DNA from: an uncultured Eubacteriales bacterium
GTDB taxonomy: Bacteria > Bacillota > Clostridia > Christensenellales > Aristaeellaceae
Length of the DNA stretch: 64,000 nt
Direction of reading: 5' to 3'
Assembly: GCA_902778055.1 (NCBI GenBank)
Contig: CACYWL010000002.1
Location: 90,982-154,981, forward strand
The translations under genes and the position numbers were made by a program. Under the pieces are notes generated by a model. It was not told where the DNA came from. It ran no database searches and worked only from the letters and a program-made list of their open reading frames with translations. Shown in pieces: positions 50,610 to 60,658 of this stretch (position 1 is its first letter; each line of letters starts with the position of its first letter).

Positions 50610-51698
50610 TCAGCGGCGGATGTCGTAGTTCATGTTCATCAGATTCCGAATCGTCCCGACATCGTCAATGATGTTCGCGTCCCCATGGATCGTGTGCTTG
50701 ATGACGCTGGAGGCCACCGCGAAGTTCAGGATGTCCATCGGGCGATCCTCGTGCGTCATGGCGTAGATCAGGCCGCTGGCAAAGGCATCCCCGCCTCCGA
50801 CCCGGTCCAGAATCGTAAAGGTGAACAGCTTGCTCTCGAAGGTGTGCCCCTCATACCACATGAAGGCCTTCAGGCTGTTCTCCGATCCGGAGTGCGCGTA
50901 GCGCACGTGCCGGGCGATGCACTTCAGATTCGGATACTGCTCCACAAAGGCGCGGAACACCTCGTCCTGCTGCTCATAGCTGGGCTGCAGCGGCACGCCG
51001 TCCTTCCAGTCCCCTTTGGACGGGTCGGACGGATCCCGGTAGAGATGGTAGGGCTCGATGCCCATCAGCACGTCGACGAAGGGCAGGCATTCGGTGCAGA
51101 AGTCCCGCGCCTGCTCCCAGGTCCACAGGCTGGAGCGGAAGTTCCCGTCGAAGGAAACCGTCAGCCCCAGCTCCCGGGCCGCCCGGAGCATATCCAGCGT
51201 CAGCTTGGCACAGTTCGGGCCGAGCGCCGGCGTAATGCCGGAAAGGTGCAGCCAGGTGAAATCCTTCAGCAGTTCCTTCAGATCCACGCCCGAAAAATCG
51301 TACTCCGTAATGGCCGAATGCTTCCGGTCGTAGATCACCTTGCTCGGCCGGATGCCGTAGCCGGTTTCAAGATAGTAGGTTCCCAGCCGGTGAGTGGGGA
51401 TCTCCTCCGGCGTGGCCAGGATGACCGGCGTGCAGTGCACGTCGTTGGACCGCAGGGCCCGGACGGCGCTCTTGCCCAGAGAGTTGTCCGGCACCACGGT
51501 GAAGAAGGTGGAATCCACCCCCAGGTTGGCCAGCGCCAGGGCGATATTCGCCTCGGAGCCTCCGTAGCTCGCCTCAAAGCTGTTGGTCACCCGGATCTTG
51601 TCATAGTTGGGCGGCGTCAGCCGAAGCATGATTTCGCCCATGGTGATAAAACGCTGGGACTGGTCCTTTCCCCGAAGCAGCGGGTTCATATGTTGCAT
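50610..51698 (-). CDS. kdgK: PfkB-family sugar kinase, probable 2-keto-3-deoxygluconate kinase
   Basis: 362 residues. The PfkB signatures are GGSEANIALALANLG near the N-terminus and ILDRVGGGDAFASGLIYA near residue 300 with the catalytic base Asp. The opening RFITMGEIMLRLTPPN and FDGNFRSSLW are typical of KDG kinases. The product KDPG would be split by an aldolase (not in this window). It fits the degradation of galacturonate released from pectin. A related function (another ketosugar kinase) cannot be excluded. Confidence 0.85.
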   Translation of the reverse strand: MQHMNPLLRGKDQSQRFITMGEIMLRLTPPNYDKIRVTNSFEASYGGSEANIALALANLGVDSTFFTVVPDNSLGKSAVRALRSNDVHCTPVILATPEEIPTHRLGTYYLETGYGIRPSKVIYDRKHSAITEYDFSGVDLKELLKDFTWLHLSGITPALGPNCAKLTLDMLRAARELGLTVSFDGNFRSSLWTWEQARDFCTECLPFVDVLMGIEPYHLYRDPSDPSKGDWKDGVPLQPSYEQQDEVFRAFVEQYPNLKCIARHVRYAHSGSENSLKAFMWYEGHTFESKLFTFTILDRVGGGDAFASGLIYAMTHEDRPMDILNFAVASSVIKHTIHGDANIIDDVGTIRNLMNMNYDIRR

Positions 51699-51745
51699 GT
51701 CTGTTTCTCCTCTCCGTGTCAGGTGGAGCGATTCTCTCTGGCATG

Positions 51746-51773
51746 ATTATAGCATGGATTCCTGAAATCGCAA
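51746..51773 (-). promoter_or_regulatory. Promoter for kdgK
   Basis: Minus-strand TTGCGA (51768-51773), a 16-bp spacer and TATAAT (51746-51751), before GGAGAGGAG and the ATG. Confidence 0.8.
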
Positions 51774-51794
51774 GCGGGAGCCCCGCCGGGAAGG

Positions 51795-51823
51795 TGGACA
51801 GTCCGCCCTTCGCGTGATATGAT
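51795..51823 (+). promoter_or_regulatory. Promoter for the secreted protein-giant ATPase operon
   Basis: TGGACA (51795-51800), a 17-bp spacer ending TGA and TATGAT (51818-51823), an extended -10 form. It overlaps the divergent kdgK regulatory region. Confidence 0.75.
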
Positions 51824-51859
51824 GAACCCTGTGGAATTGAAAGGGAGGAAGACACTGTG

Positions 51860-53035
51860 ATGAAGCTCAGAAAAGCGCTTGCGTTCCTGCTGGCGGTTCT
51901 TTTTCTCTGCCCTGTTCCGGCCGGCGCGGAGACCTCGGTCCGCTGGCTCTATTCCTTCTCCGCGGGGGAAGTGCTGTCCGGAAAGGGAATGGACGACGTC
52001 CGGGAATTTCTGGACGCGGTTCAGCTGTCCCTGACCTCGCAGGAGGAGGCCGGCGGCTCTGCCGGACAGGCGGAGCTGATTTCCTATGGGAAGCCGGTGT
52101 TCAACCTGACAGGCCGGCTCTCGGCCGGCGGAGAGGTGGGGCTGTACTGTTCCCTGACCGGAAACTGCACCCTCATGTGCCGCCGGGATCAGGTTCAGGA
52201 TTTTCTCGGCACCGTGGTCCGCATGCTGGCGGAGCGGTCCATTCTGAAGGAGGACGGTCTCCTGCAGGCGGAGCGTCTCTCCGCCCGGGCGGGGGATTAT
52301 CTGATCAGGATCATGGAAAATGATCCCTCCCGGGATCTCCAGGTAGGCATCAACCCAAACGCGCTGCTGGATCAGATCAGTCTCCTGACCCCGGAAGCGG
52401 AATCCCTTCCGCTGGACGCCGGAAACGCCGAATGTCCCGGCGCGGTAATCCGGCGAACCTGGCAGCTCAGCGAAGCGGAGCTGAACAGTCTGGCGGAGCT
52501 GGGAATTGAAAAAATCAGGGGAATCCCGGTTCTCAGCGACGCGTTTGCCCAGGGCACCCTGCGCATCGGGGATCAGGCCGTCACGGAGGATTTTCTCCGG
52601 AACCTGTTCGCCTCCATGCACGGGGAAACGGTGCTTCAGGCCTTCCAGGATCCGGAGGGGCAGGTGCTGCTTCTCCGCCTGATCACCCCGGAGACCGATC
52701 TGCTGGCGGACGATCCTGTTTTCGGGCGGTCCCGCGGGCTGGAGTTCTCGGTCACCCGAAGCGGAAGCGCCGAGGAGGGGCACCAGGAAAGCCTGACGGA
52801 TTTCCGCCTGATCGGAGTGGACGGCTCCGTCCTCTCGGTCCGGATGGAAAAGGGGCCCGGGAGCGATATTCCTTCCCTCCCGGATCGAAAGGTCTACCAG
52901 GTCGGAGAGATGGATTCCGACCAGCTCTGGGATCTGATCCGGAGCCTGGGGCTGACCATTGCTTCCAATGCGCTGAATCTGATTATGGATCTTCCCCGGG
53001 TGGTATTCGACACCCTGGTCAACAAACTGTTCTGA
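51860..53035 (+). CDS. Secreted protein of unknown function, partner of the giant ATPase
   Basis: 391 residues with a clear signal peptide (MKLRKALAFLLAVLFLCPVPAGAE). No lipobox is seen and no catalytic motif is recognised. The mature part is mixed alpha/beta with many acidic residues; three Cys are in a short stretch (YCSLTGNCTLMC). The last 30 residues are hydrophobic (TIASNALNLIMDLPRVVFDTLV). A GTG three bases upstream of the ATG could also start it. The giant ATPase gene begins 40 bp after the stop, so joint expression is likely. Confidence 0.75.
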   Translation: MKLRKALAFLLAVLFLCPVPAGAETSVRWLYSFSAGEVLSGKGMDDVREFLDAVQLSLTSQEEAGGSAGQAELISYGKPVFNLTGRLSAGGEVGLYCSLTGNCTLMCRRDQVQDFLGTVVRMLAERSILKEDGLLQAERLSARAGDYLIRIMENDPSRDLQVGINPNALLDQISLLTPEAESLPLDAGNAECPGAVIRRTWQLSEAELNSLAELGIEKIRGIPVLSDAFAQGTLRIGDQAVTEDFLRNLFASMHGETVLQAFQDPEGQVLLLRLITPETDLLADDPVFGRSRGLEFSVTRSGSAEEGHQESLTDFRLIGVDGSVLSVRMEKGPGSDIPSLPDRKVYQVGEMDSDQLWDLIRSLGLTIASNALNLIMDLPRVVFDTLVNKLF

Positions 53036-53075
53036 GGGCCGTTCCGGCCTTTTCTTCTGAAAGCGAGGGGTCTCC

Positions 53076-56000
53076 TTGAAAGCGTATTTTCTTCCCCTGG
53101 GGGACGGGGCAAACCGGAGTCTTCCCGCGCTGCTGACCGCGTTCAGCTCCGGCGCGGCCCGGCAGCCTGCGTCCGTCTCCATGCTGCGGGTCGCGGCTGC
53201 CCGGCCGGAGGGTCTGACGGATCGTCTGCTGGCGGATCTCCAGGTCTGTCACGGCCTCTTTGCCGGAGAGGAAGCCTTTGCCTTCTTTCGGACAGAATGG
53301 GAGCCCGCGCTCTGGATTCCCCCTCTGCCGGAGCGGGAGGCCCTGATCGGGGATGAGGAAAGCCGTCTCCTTCTGGATGCGCTGCGCGGTCCCGGGGTTC
53401 CCTTCTCCTTCCGGACGGATCGGGAAGCCGCGGAGTGGAGTCTCTCCGCGCTGCTCGAACAGCTTTCCGGGGATGCCGGCGCCGGGGAGGAAAAGGAGCT
53501 GCAGCCCTTTTCCCTCCTTCTCCGGAAGGTTCAGGATGATCTGAACGCCGGGGAGAACGTCCGGATCATGCTGCTCTGCGACCTTTCGGAGGGCTTTGCC
53601 GCAGGCCTTGCGGCCGGGCTGCTCCGCTTTTTCCGCGCCCGTCTGGGGGAGGCCCCCTTCCTTGGGGTCATCGGGCAGGTACGCTCCTCGGGTCTCTCGG
53701 CGGAGGAAGGTGTCTCCGCGGCGAGGGATGTCCTGGCGTCCCTGGTGGAGAGAAGGCTGGTTCGGGCCGCTGACGGTCGGGAAACCTCCGGCGCCGATGC
53801 CTGCTGGCTGCTGGGGCTTCCCGCTTCCATGAAATCCGGAGAGGAGAGCAATCTCCTTCTGGACTGGGCCGCCGCCCGCGTGCTTGGGGAGGTCTGGACG
53901 GGAGCAGCCCGTCCCTCCGCCGGGCTTCACACCCGGGAGATTCCGGGCATTCTGGCGCTCCAGACGCTGGATCAGGAGGCCCGTCCCTTTGCGGCCTTTC
54001 TTCGGGGAGCCGTGTGGAGCCTGAGCGACCTGTTCCCCGCCCTGCGCTCCTTTCTGGATCACCCGGCGCTGCTCCGTTCCCTGGCTCCCGCCTCCCGGGG
54101 CGCGCTGTTTCATCGGCTTTTCCGGGATACGTCCTCCTTTCCGCTTCAGGATCTGATGACGCTGGACCGGACGCTGCGCGCCCTGCTGCTCCAGATGTTT
54201 TCCCTGCATCAGTCCCTCCCCGCATGGGTTCGGGACGCCTCCTCCGCCTCCGGCCTCTGGCAGCAGGCGGTGCAGGCCTGCGGCCGGGCCGTGACGCTCG
54301 CCTCGGAATATGATGTCCGCCGGAAGGAGGCGGAGGATTCCGGAATCGACAGGGTGCAGCCCGTTCACCGGACTTCTCTTGCCGATACCGAGGAGGAGGA
54401 TCTGCTCCGCAGGCTGGATCAGCTTTCCGCGGATCTCAGCGCGGCGCTGAGCCGCCGGGCGGAGGTTTTTGCGCAGGCCGGCGGCTTCCTGTCCCGCTGC
54501 GCGCTGGAAGACTGTCTGGCCAAATGCATTTCGGCGGAGACGGCCGCCCGGCAAAAGCTGGCCGGCATGCCCTCCGATTCACCGGAGGAACGGTATGCTC
54601 TGGGCATGCAGGAGCGCCGTGTCCGTCTGCTGGCCGCGGCGGTGGCGCGCTGCCGCCAGGATCTCGCGCAGACCGCCGTCTGGCCGGCCATCGCCCAGGC
54701 CGGAACGCTGAAGGCCGCCTCTCCCTGGGCCGGGGAAATCCTGGATCCCGCTCAGGCGGAACAGCTGATGAACCTCCTGACGGCGGAAGGCGAAGCCGCC
54801 GTTTCCGCGGCCCGGGCGGTACGGGACGGGCTTCCCTCCCTGCTCAGGGGATATACCCTCATCGATGCAAAAACGCTTTTGAAAAACCTGCTGGGAACCT
54901 GCCGCCAGCCGGATGCCTCTTCACCGCTCTGCAGCCTGATGGCCGGGATTTTTTCCGTCTGCGGCGTGGAGATTTCCGGGCTGCGCTTTCAGAGCGTGGG
55001 CGATCTGCCTTCCCTTTCGCTTCTGCCCGATCTTACGGAGGGGGAACGCTTCTTTTCCCTCTCCGCCGCGCCGGCGAGGATGCTGACCGCCGCGCCCCGG
55101 GATGATACCGCCCGGATCCGGGGCCTGCTGGCCTTCATGATCCTGCGGCAGTACCGGAAGCGGAACCTGAACGAGGCCGCTCTGGAGCTGGTTCCCCTTC
55201 GGGCGGAGACCTCCGTCCTCACCCGGCTCTATCTTTCCTCCCGTGAGGTTTCGGCAGCTTGTCTCTGCCTGCTTCGCTCCGGGGAGGGAGAGGAAATCCG
55301 CCGGCTTCCCCTCGCGGTGCTGCTGCCGGGACAGGGGCTCGAACCCGCGCGGCTCCAGGCCGCCCAGCTCGATCTGGTGCCCTCCTTTGTTTACTGGCTG
55401 GACAGGGAAAACCAGACCTTCCTGGATCCCTGTCTCTGGCTCAGCGAAGGGGACCGTCAGGTGCTTACGGAGCAGCTGACCCGTCTCCGGGCAGCCCTCA
55501 ACACTCCGTCCAGCCGCGCGTTCTCGGGGTTCCTCAGCGACTGGCATAGGGATATTCTGCAGCTTCCCCGTCAGCAGGAGGACGACTGCCTGAAGCAGCG
55601 CCTCCGGATCGCCTGCGGGCTTCTCCGGCTTCCCTCCTGGCAGAGGGAGCTGCAGCGCGTTTCGGCGTTTTACGAGTCTTCCCTTCCGGAGGATCCGGTC
55701 TGCGCCGCGCTTTGCGGCCGGGAGCGTTTTGAGGCGGCGTCTCCGAAGCTGCTGGAGGATGTGCTCTATGTTTTCCGGAGCACGCCGCTGGCCCGGGAGC
55801 ACGCCCGGCATCTGCTGGAAACCTGCCATGCCCCCGGAGAGGAAGTCCTTTTGGCCTCCCTCGATACGGAATGCGATATCCTGCTTCATTCCTCCGACGA
55901 TTATCATGAGGCGCTGGCCGAGGGGCTGGAGTCGCTGCTCCGCCGTTTCCCCGGCGCGGATCCGGAGGCGGTTTCCGCGGCGGAGGATCTGCTGCGGGAG

Positions 56001-58346
56001 GCACGGGAACCCATCACGGATAAAATCACTGAGCTCACCTGGCCCTGGGACACGCATTCCGCCTCCGTGCTGACCATTCTGCGGGAATGCCTCGGTGCCG
56101 ATCTGGCTTCGGCAGCGCTCCATGCCTTCAGTGAAAAGCTGGCGCTTTTCCCCGCCCGGGGCGGCGAGATTCTGGGAGATCTTCTTCTCTCCGGCTGCTG
56201 CACGCTCCGAAGGGATTCGGCCGCTCCGGAAGAGGAGAACGTCTCTCCCTCCGAAGACCCCGTGCCCTCCGAAACCGACAGTCTGGTCCGCTCTGACGCA
56301 GCGCTTCCTCCGCTCAGCCCGGAGTTCATGACCGTCCTGTGCCGCAGCGCCCGCGGGCAGAGCCTGATTCAGCCGGGCTTCCTGGCGCTGGAGCCGGAGG
56401 GCAGCGGCGTGCGTGCCGTGCTGACCCTGGAGGGCGCCTTTACGCTGAAGCTGTCCCGGGTCTATTCCGCGGAGGAAATCCGCACCTTCTATGCCCACGA
56501 TCTGCCGACGCTGGCCCTCTGGCCTTCCATGCCCTTTGCGCGGGAGGACTGGCATGCCTATTTTTCCTTTGCCCATGCCCCGCAGGAGTTCCGCTTCACG
56601 GCGATTTCAGAGTCCGAGGAGGTCCCGCTTTCCGGCAGTGCTCCCCGGCTTTCCACCTGCCAGCGGGATTTCCCGCTCTGTTACCTGGTCTTCTTCGGAG
56701 AGGAGAGCCTCGGTGCGATTCCCAACCTGCTGCCTCCGCCGGAAATCCCTGAGCAGGGCGACTGGATCGCCTGCCTGGATTTCGGCGCCTCCGCAACCTC
56801 CGTCATTTTCACCGACGGGTCGGCCCGGTGGCCGCTCCAGGGACCCGTCGCCGTGCGGACGCTGCTCCGGAATCCCGCGGCCTCGGAAGGACTGCTCCGG
56901 CGGGAATTCCTGCCCGCCTTCCCGGTCTCCGCGCTTCTGCCCGGCGCCCTGCGCATCTTCCGCAGCAGCCTGGACGGAGAGGGTCTTCCGCTCCGGGACA
57001 GCGTGATCCTGATGTCCTCCTCCCTGGGCGATGTGCTCGATGTCCCGCCCGACGCGCTGTATACGGATTTGAAGTGGAACGGCGAAAAAGGCCGGGCCGC
57101 GGGGCTTTATCTGCATCAGGTGATGCTCATGGCCGCGCTGGAAGCGAGGTGCGGCGGCGCCCGTACGCTCCGCTGGCGGACTGCGGTGCCGCAGGAGATG
57201 CCCCCGGAGGGGCGGGAGCGGCTGGCGGAAACCCTCGAAACCCTTGCGGTCCTGGTTTCCGGAGAAAGCGGGCTTCCACTGCCGGAGAAGGAGCCGCCCG
57301 TCGCCTTTGCCTCCGAAGGCAGCGCCATGGGCGCCTACTTCCGTTTCTGCTCCCCGGAGCAGACCCGCGGGGGCTTCATGACGCTGGACCTGGGAGCCGA
57401 TACGGCGGATCTTTCCCTCTTCCTGCAGGGGCATGAAAGCCCGGTGCGGAGTCTTCAGCTGCCCCTCGGGCTGCACAATATGCTGCTGCCCGATCTTCTC
57501 CGCCGGCCCCGGATCCTGCAGGAGGATTTCGGTCATGTGGAGGGCGGCGCTTTCATGCAGGATCTTCTCAGTCTCCAGGGCCTTCTGGAGCGTGCCCGGA
57601 AGGATCCCTCCGCGCTCCGCCAGGCCCGCTACGCGCTGGATGCGATCCTTGCGGATCATTTCCCCCTGTTTTCCGAGGCGCTGACCCGCCGGCGCGCCGC
57701 CGGGGCTCCCGGCCGGACCGGCGCTCTGATTCTGCTGTATGAAAGCTTCCTGATGATGCTCAGCGGTCTGCTGCTTCTGGGGCTCGCCGGCGACGCAACC
57801 CGGAACGACCGGCTTCCCGAGTCCATGACCCTTTTCCTGGCAGGCCGCGGCAGCCTGCTGACGGAATCTCTCAGCATGCAGGCCAAGACCTCTCTCTGGA
57901 AGATCCTGACCATGTTCCGGAACAGCCGGGTCAGCTCTCTGAATCTGCTGTTCTCCGCGGAAAAGAAGCTGGAGCTTCCGGTCGGTCTTTCCGTGCTGGA
58001 CCGGCCGACGGCCGCGCTCCCGAAGCCGGACGCGTCCCCCGCGGCGGTTTCCGTCCGTCCCGAGAAGCTGATGCCGGAGTTCCTGCTGCGTTTCCGCCGG
58101 GAGTTCCCGGAGGAGTCGGCGCTGCTCTTCCCCGGCGTCTATGCCAATGACTATTACACGCCCTTCACGCCTTACGGACAGCTGATGCTGTCCCAGGCCC
58201 TGCAGGCCGCTTTCGGCGGCCGGGACATCGTTCGTCCCTTCCCGGCGCTGGTGTCGTGTCTGAACCACCTGCTGGAAATGATTCAGGAGATGCCTCCCGC
58301 GCCTTCCCCGTTCCCCGGGCCGGTCCCGGATGCACCCTCCTTCTGA
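53076..58346 (+). CDS. Giant protein with C-terminal actin/Hsp70-type (ASKHA) ATPase fold
   Basis: 1756 residues, TTG start after GCGAGGGG. No signal peptide or clear membrane helix. The ATPase motifs are complete: phosphate 1 LDFGASATSV (1234-1243), phosphate 2 TLDLGADTADLSLF (1436-1449), and adenosine motif TLFLAGRGSLLTE (about 1585-1597). The first 300 residues may hold a degenerate tubulin-like fold: FLPLGDGANRSLPALL near the start and MLLCDLSEGFAAGLAAGLLRFF near 170, where tubulin-type glycine loops would be. An acidic linker (EEENVSPSEDPVPSETDS) lies between the helical middle and the ATPase. Function is unknown. Confidence 0.8.
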   Translation: MKAYFLPLGDGANRSLPALLTAFSSGAARQPASVSMLRVAAARPEGLTDRLLADLQVCHGLFAGEEAFAFFRTEWEPALWIPPLPEREALIGDEESRLLLDALRGPGVPFSFRTDREAAEWSLSALLEQLSGDAGAGEEKELQPFSLLLRKVQDDLNAGENVRIMLLCDLSEGFAAGLAAGLLRFFRARLGEAPFLGVIGQVRSSGLSAEEGVSAARDVLASLVERRLVRAADGRETSGADACWLLGLPASMKSGEESNLLLDWAAARVLGEVWTGAARPSAGLHTREIPGILALQTLDQEARPFAAFLRGAVWSLSDLFPALRSFLDHPALLRSLAPASRGALFHRLFRDTSSFPLQDLMTLDRTLRALLLQMFSLHQSLPAWVRDASSASGLWQQAVQACGRAVTLASEYDVRRKEAEDSGIDRVQPVHRTSLADTEEEDLLRRLDQLSADLSAALSRRAEVFAQAGGFLSRCALEDCLAKCISAETAARQKLAGMPSDSPEERYALGMQERRVRLLAAAVARCRQDLAQTAVWPAIAQAGTLKAASPWAGEILDPAQAEQLMNLLTAEGEAAVSAARAVRDGLPSLLRGYTLIDAKTLLKNLLGTCRQPDASSPLCSLMAGIFSVCGVEISGLRFQSVGDLPSLSLLPDLTEGERFFSLSAAPARMLTAAPRDDTARIRGLLAFMILRQYRKRNLNEAALELVPLRAETSVLTRLYLSSREVSAACLCLLRSGEGEEIRRLPLAVLLPGQGLEPARLQAAQLDLVPSFVYWLDRENQTFLDPCLWLSEGDRQVLTEQLTRLRAALNTPSSRAFSGFLSDWHRDILQLPRQQEDDCLKQRLRIACGLLRLPSWQRELQRVSAFYESSLPEDPVCAALCGRERFEAASPKLLEDVLYVFRSTPLAREHARHLLETCHAPGEEVLLASLDTECDILLHSSDDYHEALAEGLESLLRRFPGADPEAVSAAEDLLREAREPITDKITELTWPWDTHSASVLTILRECLGADLASAALHAFSEKLALFPARGGEILGDLLLSGCCTLRRDSAAPEEENVSPSEDPVPSETDSLVRSDAALPPLSPEFMTVLCRSARGQSLIQPGFLALEPEGSGVRAVLTLEGAFTLKLSRVYSAEEIRTFYAHDLPTLALWPSMPFAREDWHAYFSFAHAPQEFRFTAISESEEVPLSGSAPRLSTCQRDFPLCYLVFFGEESLGAIPNLLPPPEIPEQGDWIACLDFGASATSVIFTDGSARWPLQGPVAVRTLLRNPAASEGLLRREFLPAFPVSALLPGALRIFRSSLDGEGLPLRDSVILMSSSLGDVLDVPPDALYTDLKWNGEKGRAAGLYLHQVMLMAALEARCGGARTLRWRTAVPQEMPPEGRERLAETLETLAVLVSGESGLPLPEKEPPVAFASEGSAMGAYFRFCSPEQTRGGFMTLDLGADTADLSLFLQGHESPVRSLQLPLGLHNMLLPDLLRRPRILQEDFGHVEGGAFMQDLLSLQGLLERARKDPSALRQARYALDAILADHFPLFSEALTRRRAAGAPGRTGALILLYESFLMMLSGLLLLGLAGDATRNDRLPESMTLFLAGRGSLLTESLSMQAKTSLWKILTMFRNSRVSSLNLLFSAEKKLELPVGLSVLDRPTAALPKPDASPAAVSVRPEKLMPEFLLRFRREFPEESALLFPGVYANDYYTPFTPYGQLMLSQALQAAFGGRDIVRPFPALVSCLNHLLEMIQEMPPAPSPFPGPVPDAPSF

Positions 58347-58350
58347 AAGG

Positions 58351-59184
58351 ATGATTCCCTTGATTGAGCATCTGACCTCAGCCAAAAACCCCCGGGTGCT
58401 GGCCTGGCGCTCCCTGAAGGAGCGGAAAGGCCGTCTCGCCCACGAATCCTTCCTGGCGGAGGGGGACCGAATGGCCGCCGAGGCGCTGGCCTCCGGTTTT
58501 CCCGTGGAGGCGCTGCTGCTGCGCTCGGACCGTTTTCAGGAGCTTTCCGGGAGTACCGCAGATTCCGCTTCCTCTCTTCCGCAGGAGGAGAAGACGGATC
58601 AGCGGATCCGTCTGACGGAGCTCCCTCCGGAGCTTCCCGTCTTCGTCCTCCCGGACCATGTCTTTGCCTCCCTTTCGGATACCAGAACTCCCCAGGGGGT
58701 TGCCGCGGTGGTCTCCCTGCGTCCCCGGCCTCTTCGGGGCAGCCGGTTCATCGCCCTGGACGGCGTGCAGGATCCCGGCAATGTGGGTACCATCCTCCGT
58801 ACGGCGGATGCCGCGGGGCTGGACGGCGTCCTTCTGAGTCCGGAATGCGCGGACGTCTTTTCTCCCAAGGTGCTGCGGGCCACCATGGGCAGCATATTCC
58901 GGGTTTCCCTGGATTTCCCGGAGGATCTTGCCGCCCGCCTGATCTCCCTGCGGGAGGAGGGCTTTTCCGTCCTCTCCTCCCAGCTGGACGGCGAACCCTT
59001 CTATGCCCGCAGCGGTCTCTCTGAAAAATGGGTCCTGGTCATCGGGAACGAGGGCAACGGGGTCTCCCCGGCCGTACGCGCGGCCGCGACGCACCGTCTC
59101 CGGCTTCCCATGCGCGGCGGAGCGGAGTCCCTGAATGCCGCCATCGCCGCCGGTATCATGATGTATGAACTAATGAAAGAATAA
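58351..59184 (+). CDS. TrmH/SpoU-family RNA 2'-O-methyltransferase
   Basis: 277 residues. The N-terminal substrate-binding region starts [19 protein letters not shown], and the SPOUT domain has the knot motifs [30 protein letters not shown] and [19 protein letters not shown]. It should methylate ribose in rRNA or tRNA. The start is uncertain: ATG 58351 has little room for a ribosome-binding site, whereas TTG 58360 lies 8 bp after GAAAGGA. It lies a few bases after the giant ATPase and 14 bp before the GH51 gene. Confidence 0.92.
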   Translation: MIPLIEHLTSAKNPRVLAWRSLKERKGRLAHESFLAEGDRMAAEALASGFPVEALLLRSDRFQELSGSTADSASSLPQEEKTDQRIRLTELPPELPVFVLPDHVFASLSDTRTPQGVAAVVSLRPRPLRGSRFIALDGVQDPGNVGTILRTADAAGLDGVLLSPECADVFSPKVLRATMGSIFRVSLDFPEDLAARLISLREEGFSVLSSQLDGEPFYARSGLSEKWVLVIGNEGNGVSPAVRAAATHRLRLPMRGGAESLNAAIAAGIMMYELMKE

Positions 59185-59197
59185 GGAGGAATTTCTC

Positions 59198-60658
59198 ATG
59201 GCAGTCATTACCCTGAACCCCCGCTCCGGAAAAGGAACCATCAGCAAGAACATCTACGGGCATTTTTCCGAGCATCTCGGCCGCTGCATCTATCAGGGCC
59301 TGTATGTCGGAGAGGACAGCCCCATCCCGAACCTTCGGGGCATCCGGAAGGACGCCGCCGAGGCCCTTCGGAAGATCCATGTACCTGTGCTGCGCTGGCC
59401 CGGCGGCTGCTTCGCGGATGAATATCACTGGCGGGACGGCATCGGCCCCAGGGAATCCCGCAAGCGCATGGTCAACACCAACTGGGGCGGGGTCGTGGAG
59501 GACAACTCCTTCGGCACCCATGAGTTCATGGATCTCTGCGAACAGGTCGGCTGCGATGCGTATATCAATGCCAACGTGGGCAGCGGCACCGTCCAGGAAA
59601 TGGCGGAATGGGTGGAATATATGAATTCCGACGGGGATTCCTCCGTCGTCCTGGAGCGCCGCAGAAACGGGCGGGAAAACGCCTGGGGCGTAAAATACTG
59701 GGGCATCGGAAACGAAAGCTGGGGCTGCGGCGGCAACATGCGTCCGGAATACTATGCGGATGAATTCCGCCGGTATCAGACCTTCTGCCGTACCTATGGG
59801 CAGAACAGGCCCTTCCGCATCGCCTGCGGAGCCAGCGATTTCAATTATACCTGGACCGAGGTCCTCATGCGGGAGGCCGGCCGGTTCATGGACGGGCTTT
59901 CCCTGCATTACTACACCGTCTGCGGAGACACCTGGGAGCATAAGGGCAGCGCCACGGATTTCTCCCTCGAGGAATACTACAAAACCCTGTTCAAGGCGGC
60001 CCGGATGGACGAGCTGATCGCCGGGCACGACGCCATCATGAACCGGTATGATCCGGACAAGCGGGTCGGACTGATCGTCGATGAATGGGGCACCTGGTTT
60101 GACGTGGAGCCCGGAACCAACCCCGGCTTCCTGTATCAGCAGAACACCATGCGGGACGCGATGGTCGCCGCCGTCACGCTCAATATCTTCAACCGCCACT
60201 GTGACCGCGTCGTGATGGCCAACCTGGCCCAGACGGTCAACGTGCTTCAGTCCGTGCTTCTGACAGAGGGCGACCGGCTGGTCCTGACGCCCACCTATCA
60301 CGTGTTTGACCTTTTCCAGGCCCATCAGGGAGCGAAGGAGGTCGCCTGCTTCGTGCAGGCGGATCCCGCCGGAACGGAGAAATGGTGCATGAGCCAGATT
60401 TCCGCATCCGCCTCGGAAAAGGACGGAGTGCTGACGGTGACCGCCGCCAATCTCGACGCGGAGAAGCCGGCGGAGCTGTGTCTGACCGGCTTTACCGCCA
60501 CGCAGTCCGCGGCCCGGGTGCTGACCGGAGACATCCGTGCGAAGAACGATTTCGATGCCTCTCCGCTGGCGGTCCGGCCCCTGGAGACCAGACTGGCGGA
60601 CGGAAACGTCCTCCTGACGCTCCCCCGCTGCTCGGTCGCGGAGATCACCCTTTCATGA
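59198..60658 (+). CDS. Alpha-L-arabinofuranosidase, GH51 family
   Basis: 486 residues, no signal peptide, so it acts on imported arabino-oligosaccharides. The family signatures are [40 protein letters not shown] and [18 protein letters not shown]. The acid/base Glu is in [12 protein letters not shown] and the nucleophile Glu in [11 protein letters not shown]. Length is usual. It lies in the pectin and arabinan context of the window, though it is transcribed with the giant ATPase and an RNA methyltransferase gene. AAGGAGG lies before the ATG. Confidence 0.95.
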   Translation: MAVITLNPRSGKGTISKNIYGHFSEHLGRCIYQGLYVGEDSPIPNLRGIRKDAAEALRKIHVPVLRWPGGCFADEYHWRDGIGPRESRKRMVNTNWGGVVEDNSFGTHEFMDLCEQVGCDAYINANVGSGTVQEMAEWVEYMNSDGDSSVVLERRRNGRENAWGVKYWGIGNESWGCGGNMRPEYYADEFRRYQTFCRTYGQNRPFRIACGASDFNYTWTEVLMREAGRFMDGLSLHYYTVCGDTWEHKGSATDFSLEEYYKTLFKAARMDELIAGHDAIMNRYDPDKRVGLIVDEWGTWFDVEPGTNPGFLYQQNTMRDAMVAAVTLNIFNRHCDRVVMANLAQTVNVLQSVLLTEGDRLVLTPTYHVFDLFQAHQGAKEVACFVQADPAGTEKWCMSQISASASEKDGVLTVTAANLDAEKPAELCLTGFTATQSAARVLTGDIRAKNDFDASPLAVRPLETRLADGNVLLTLPRCSVAEITLS

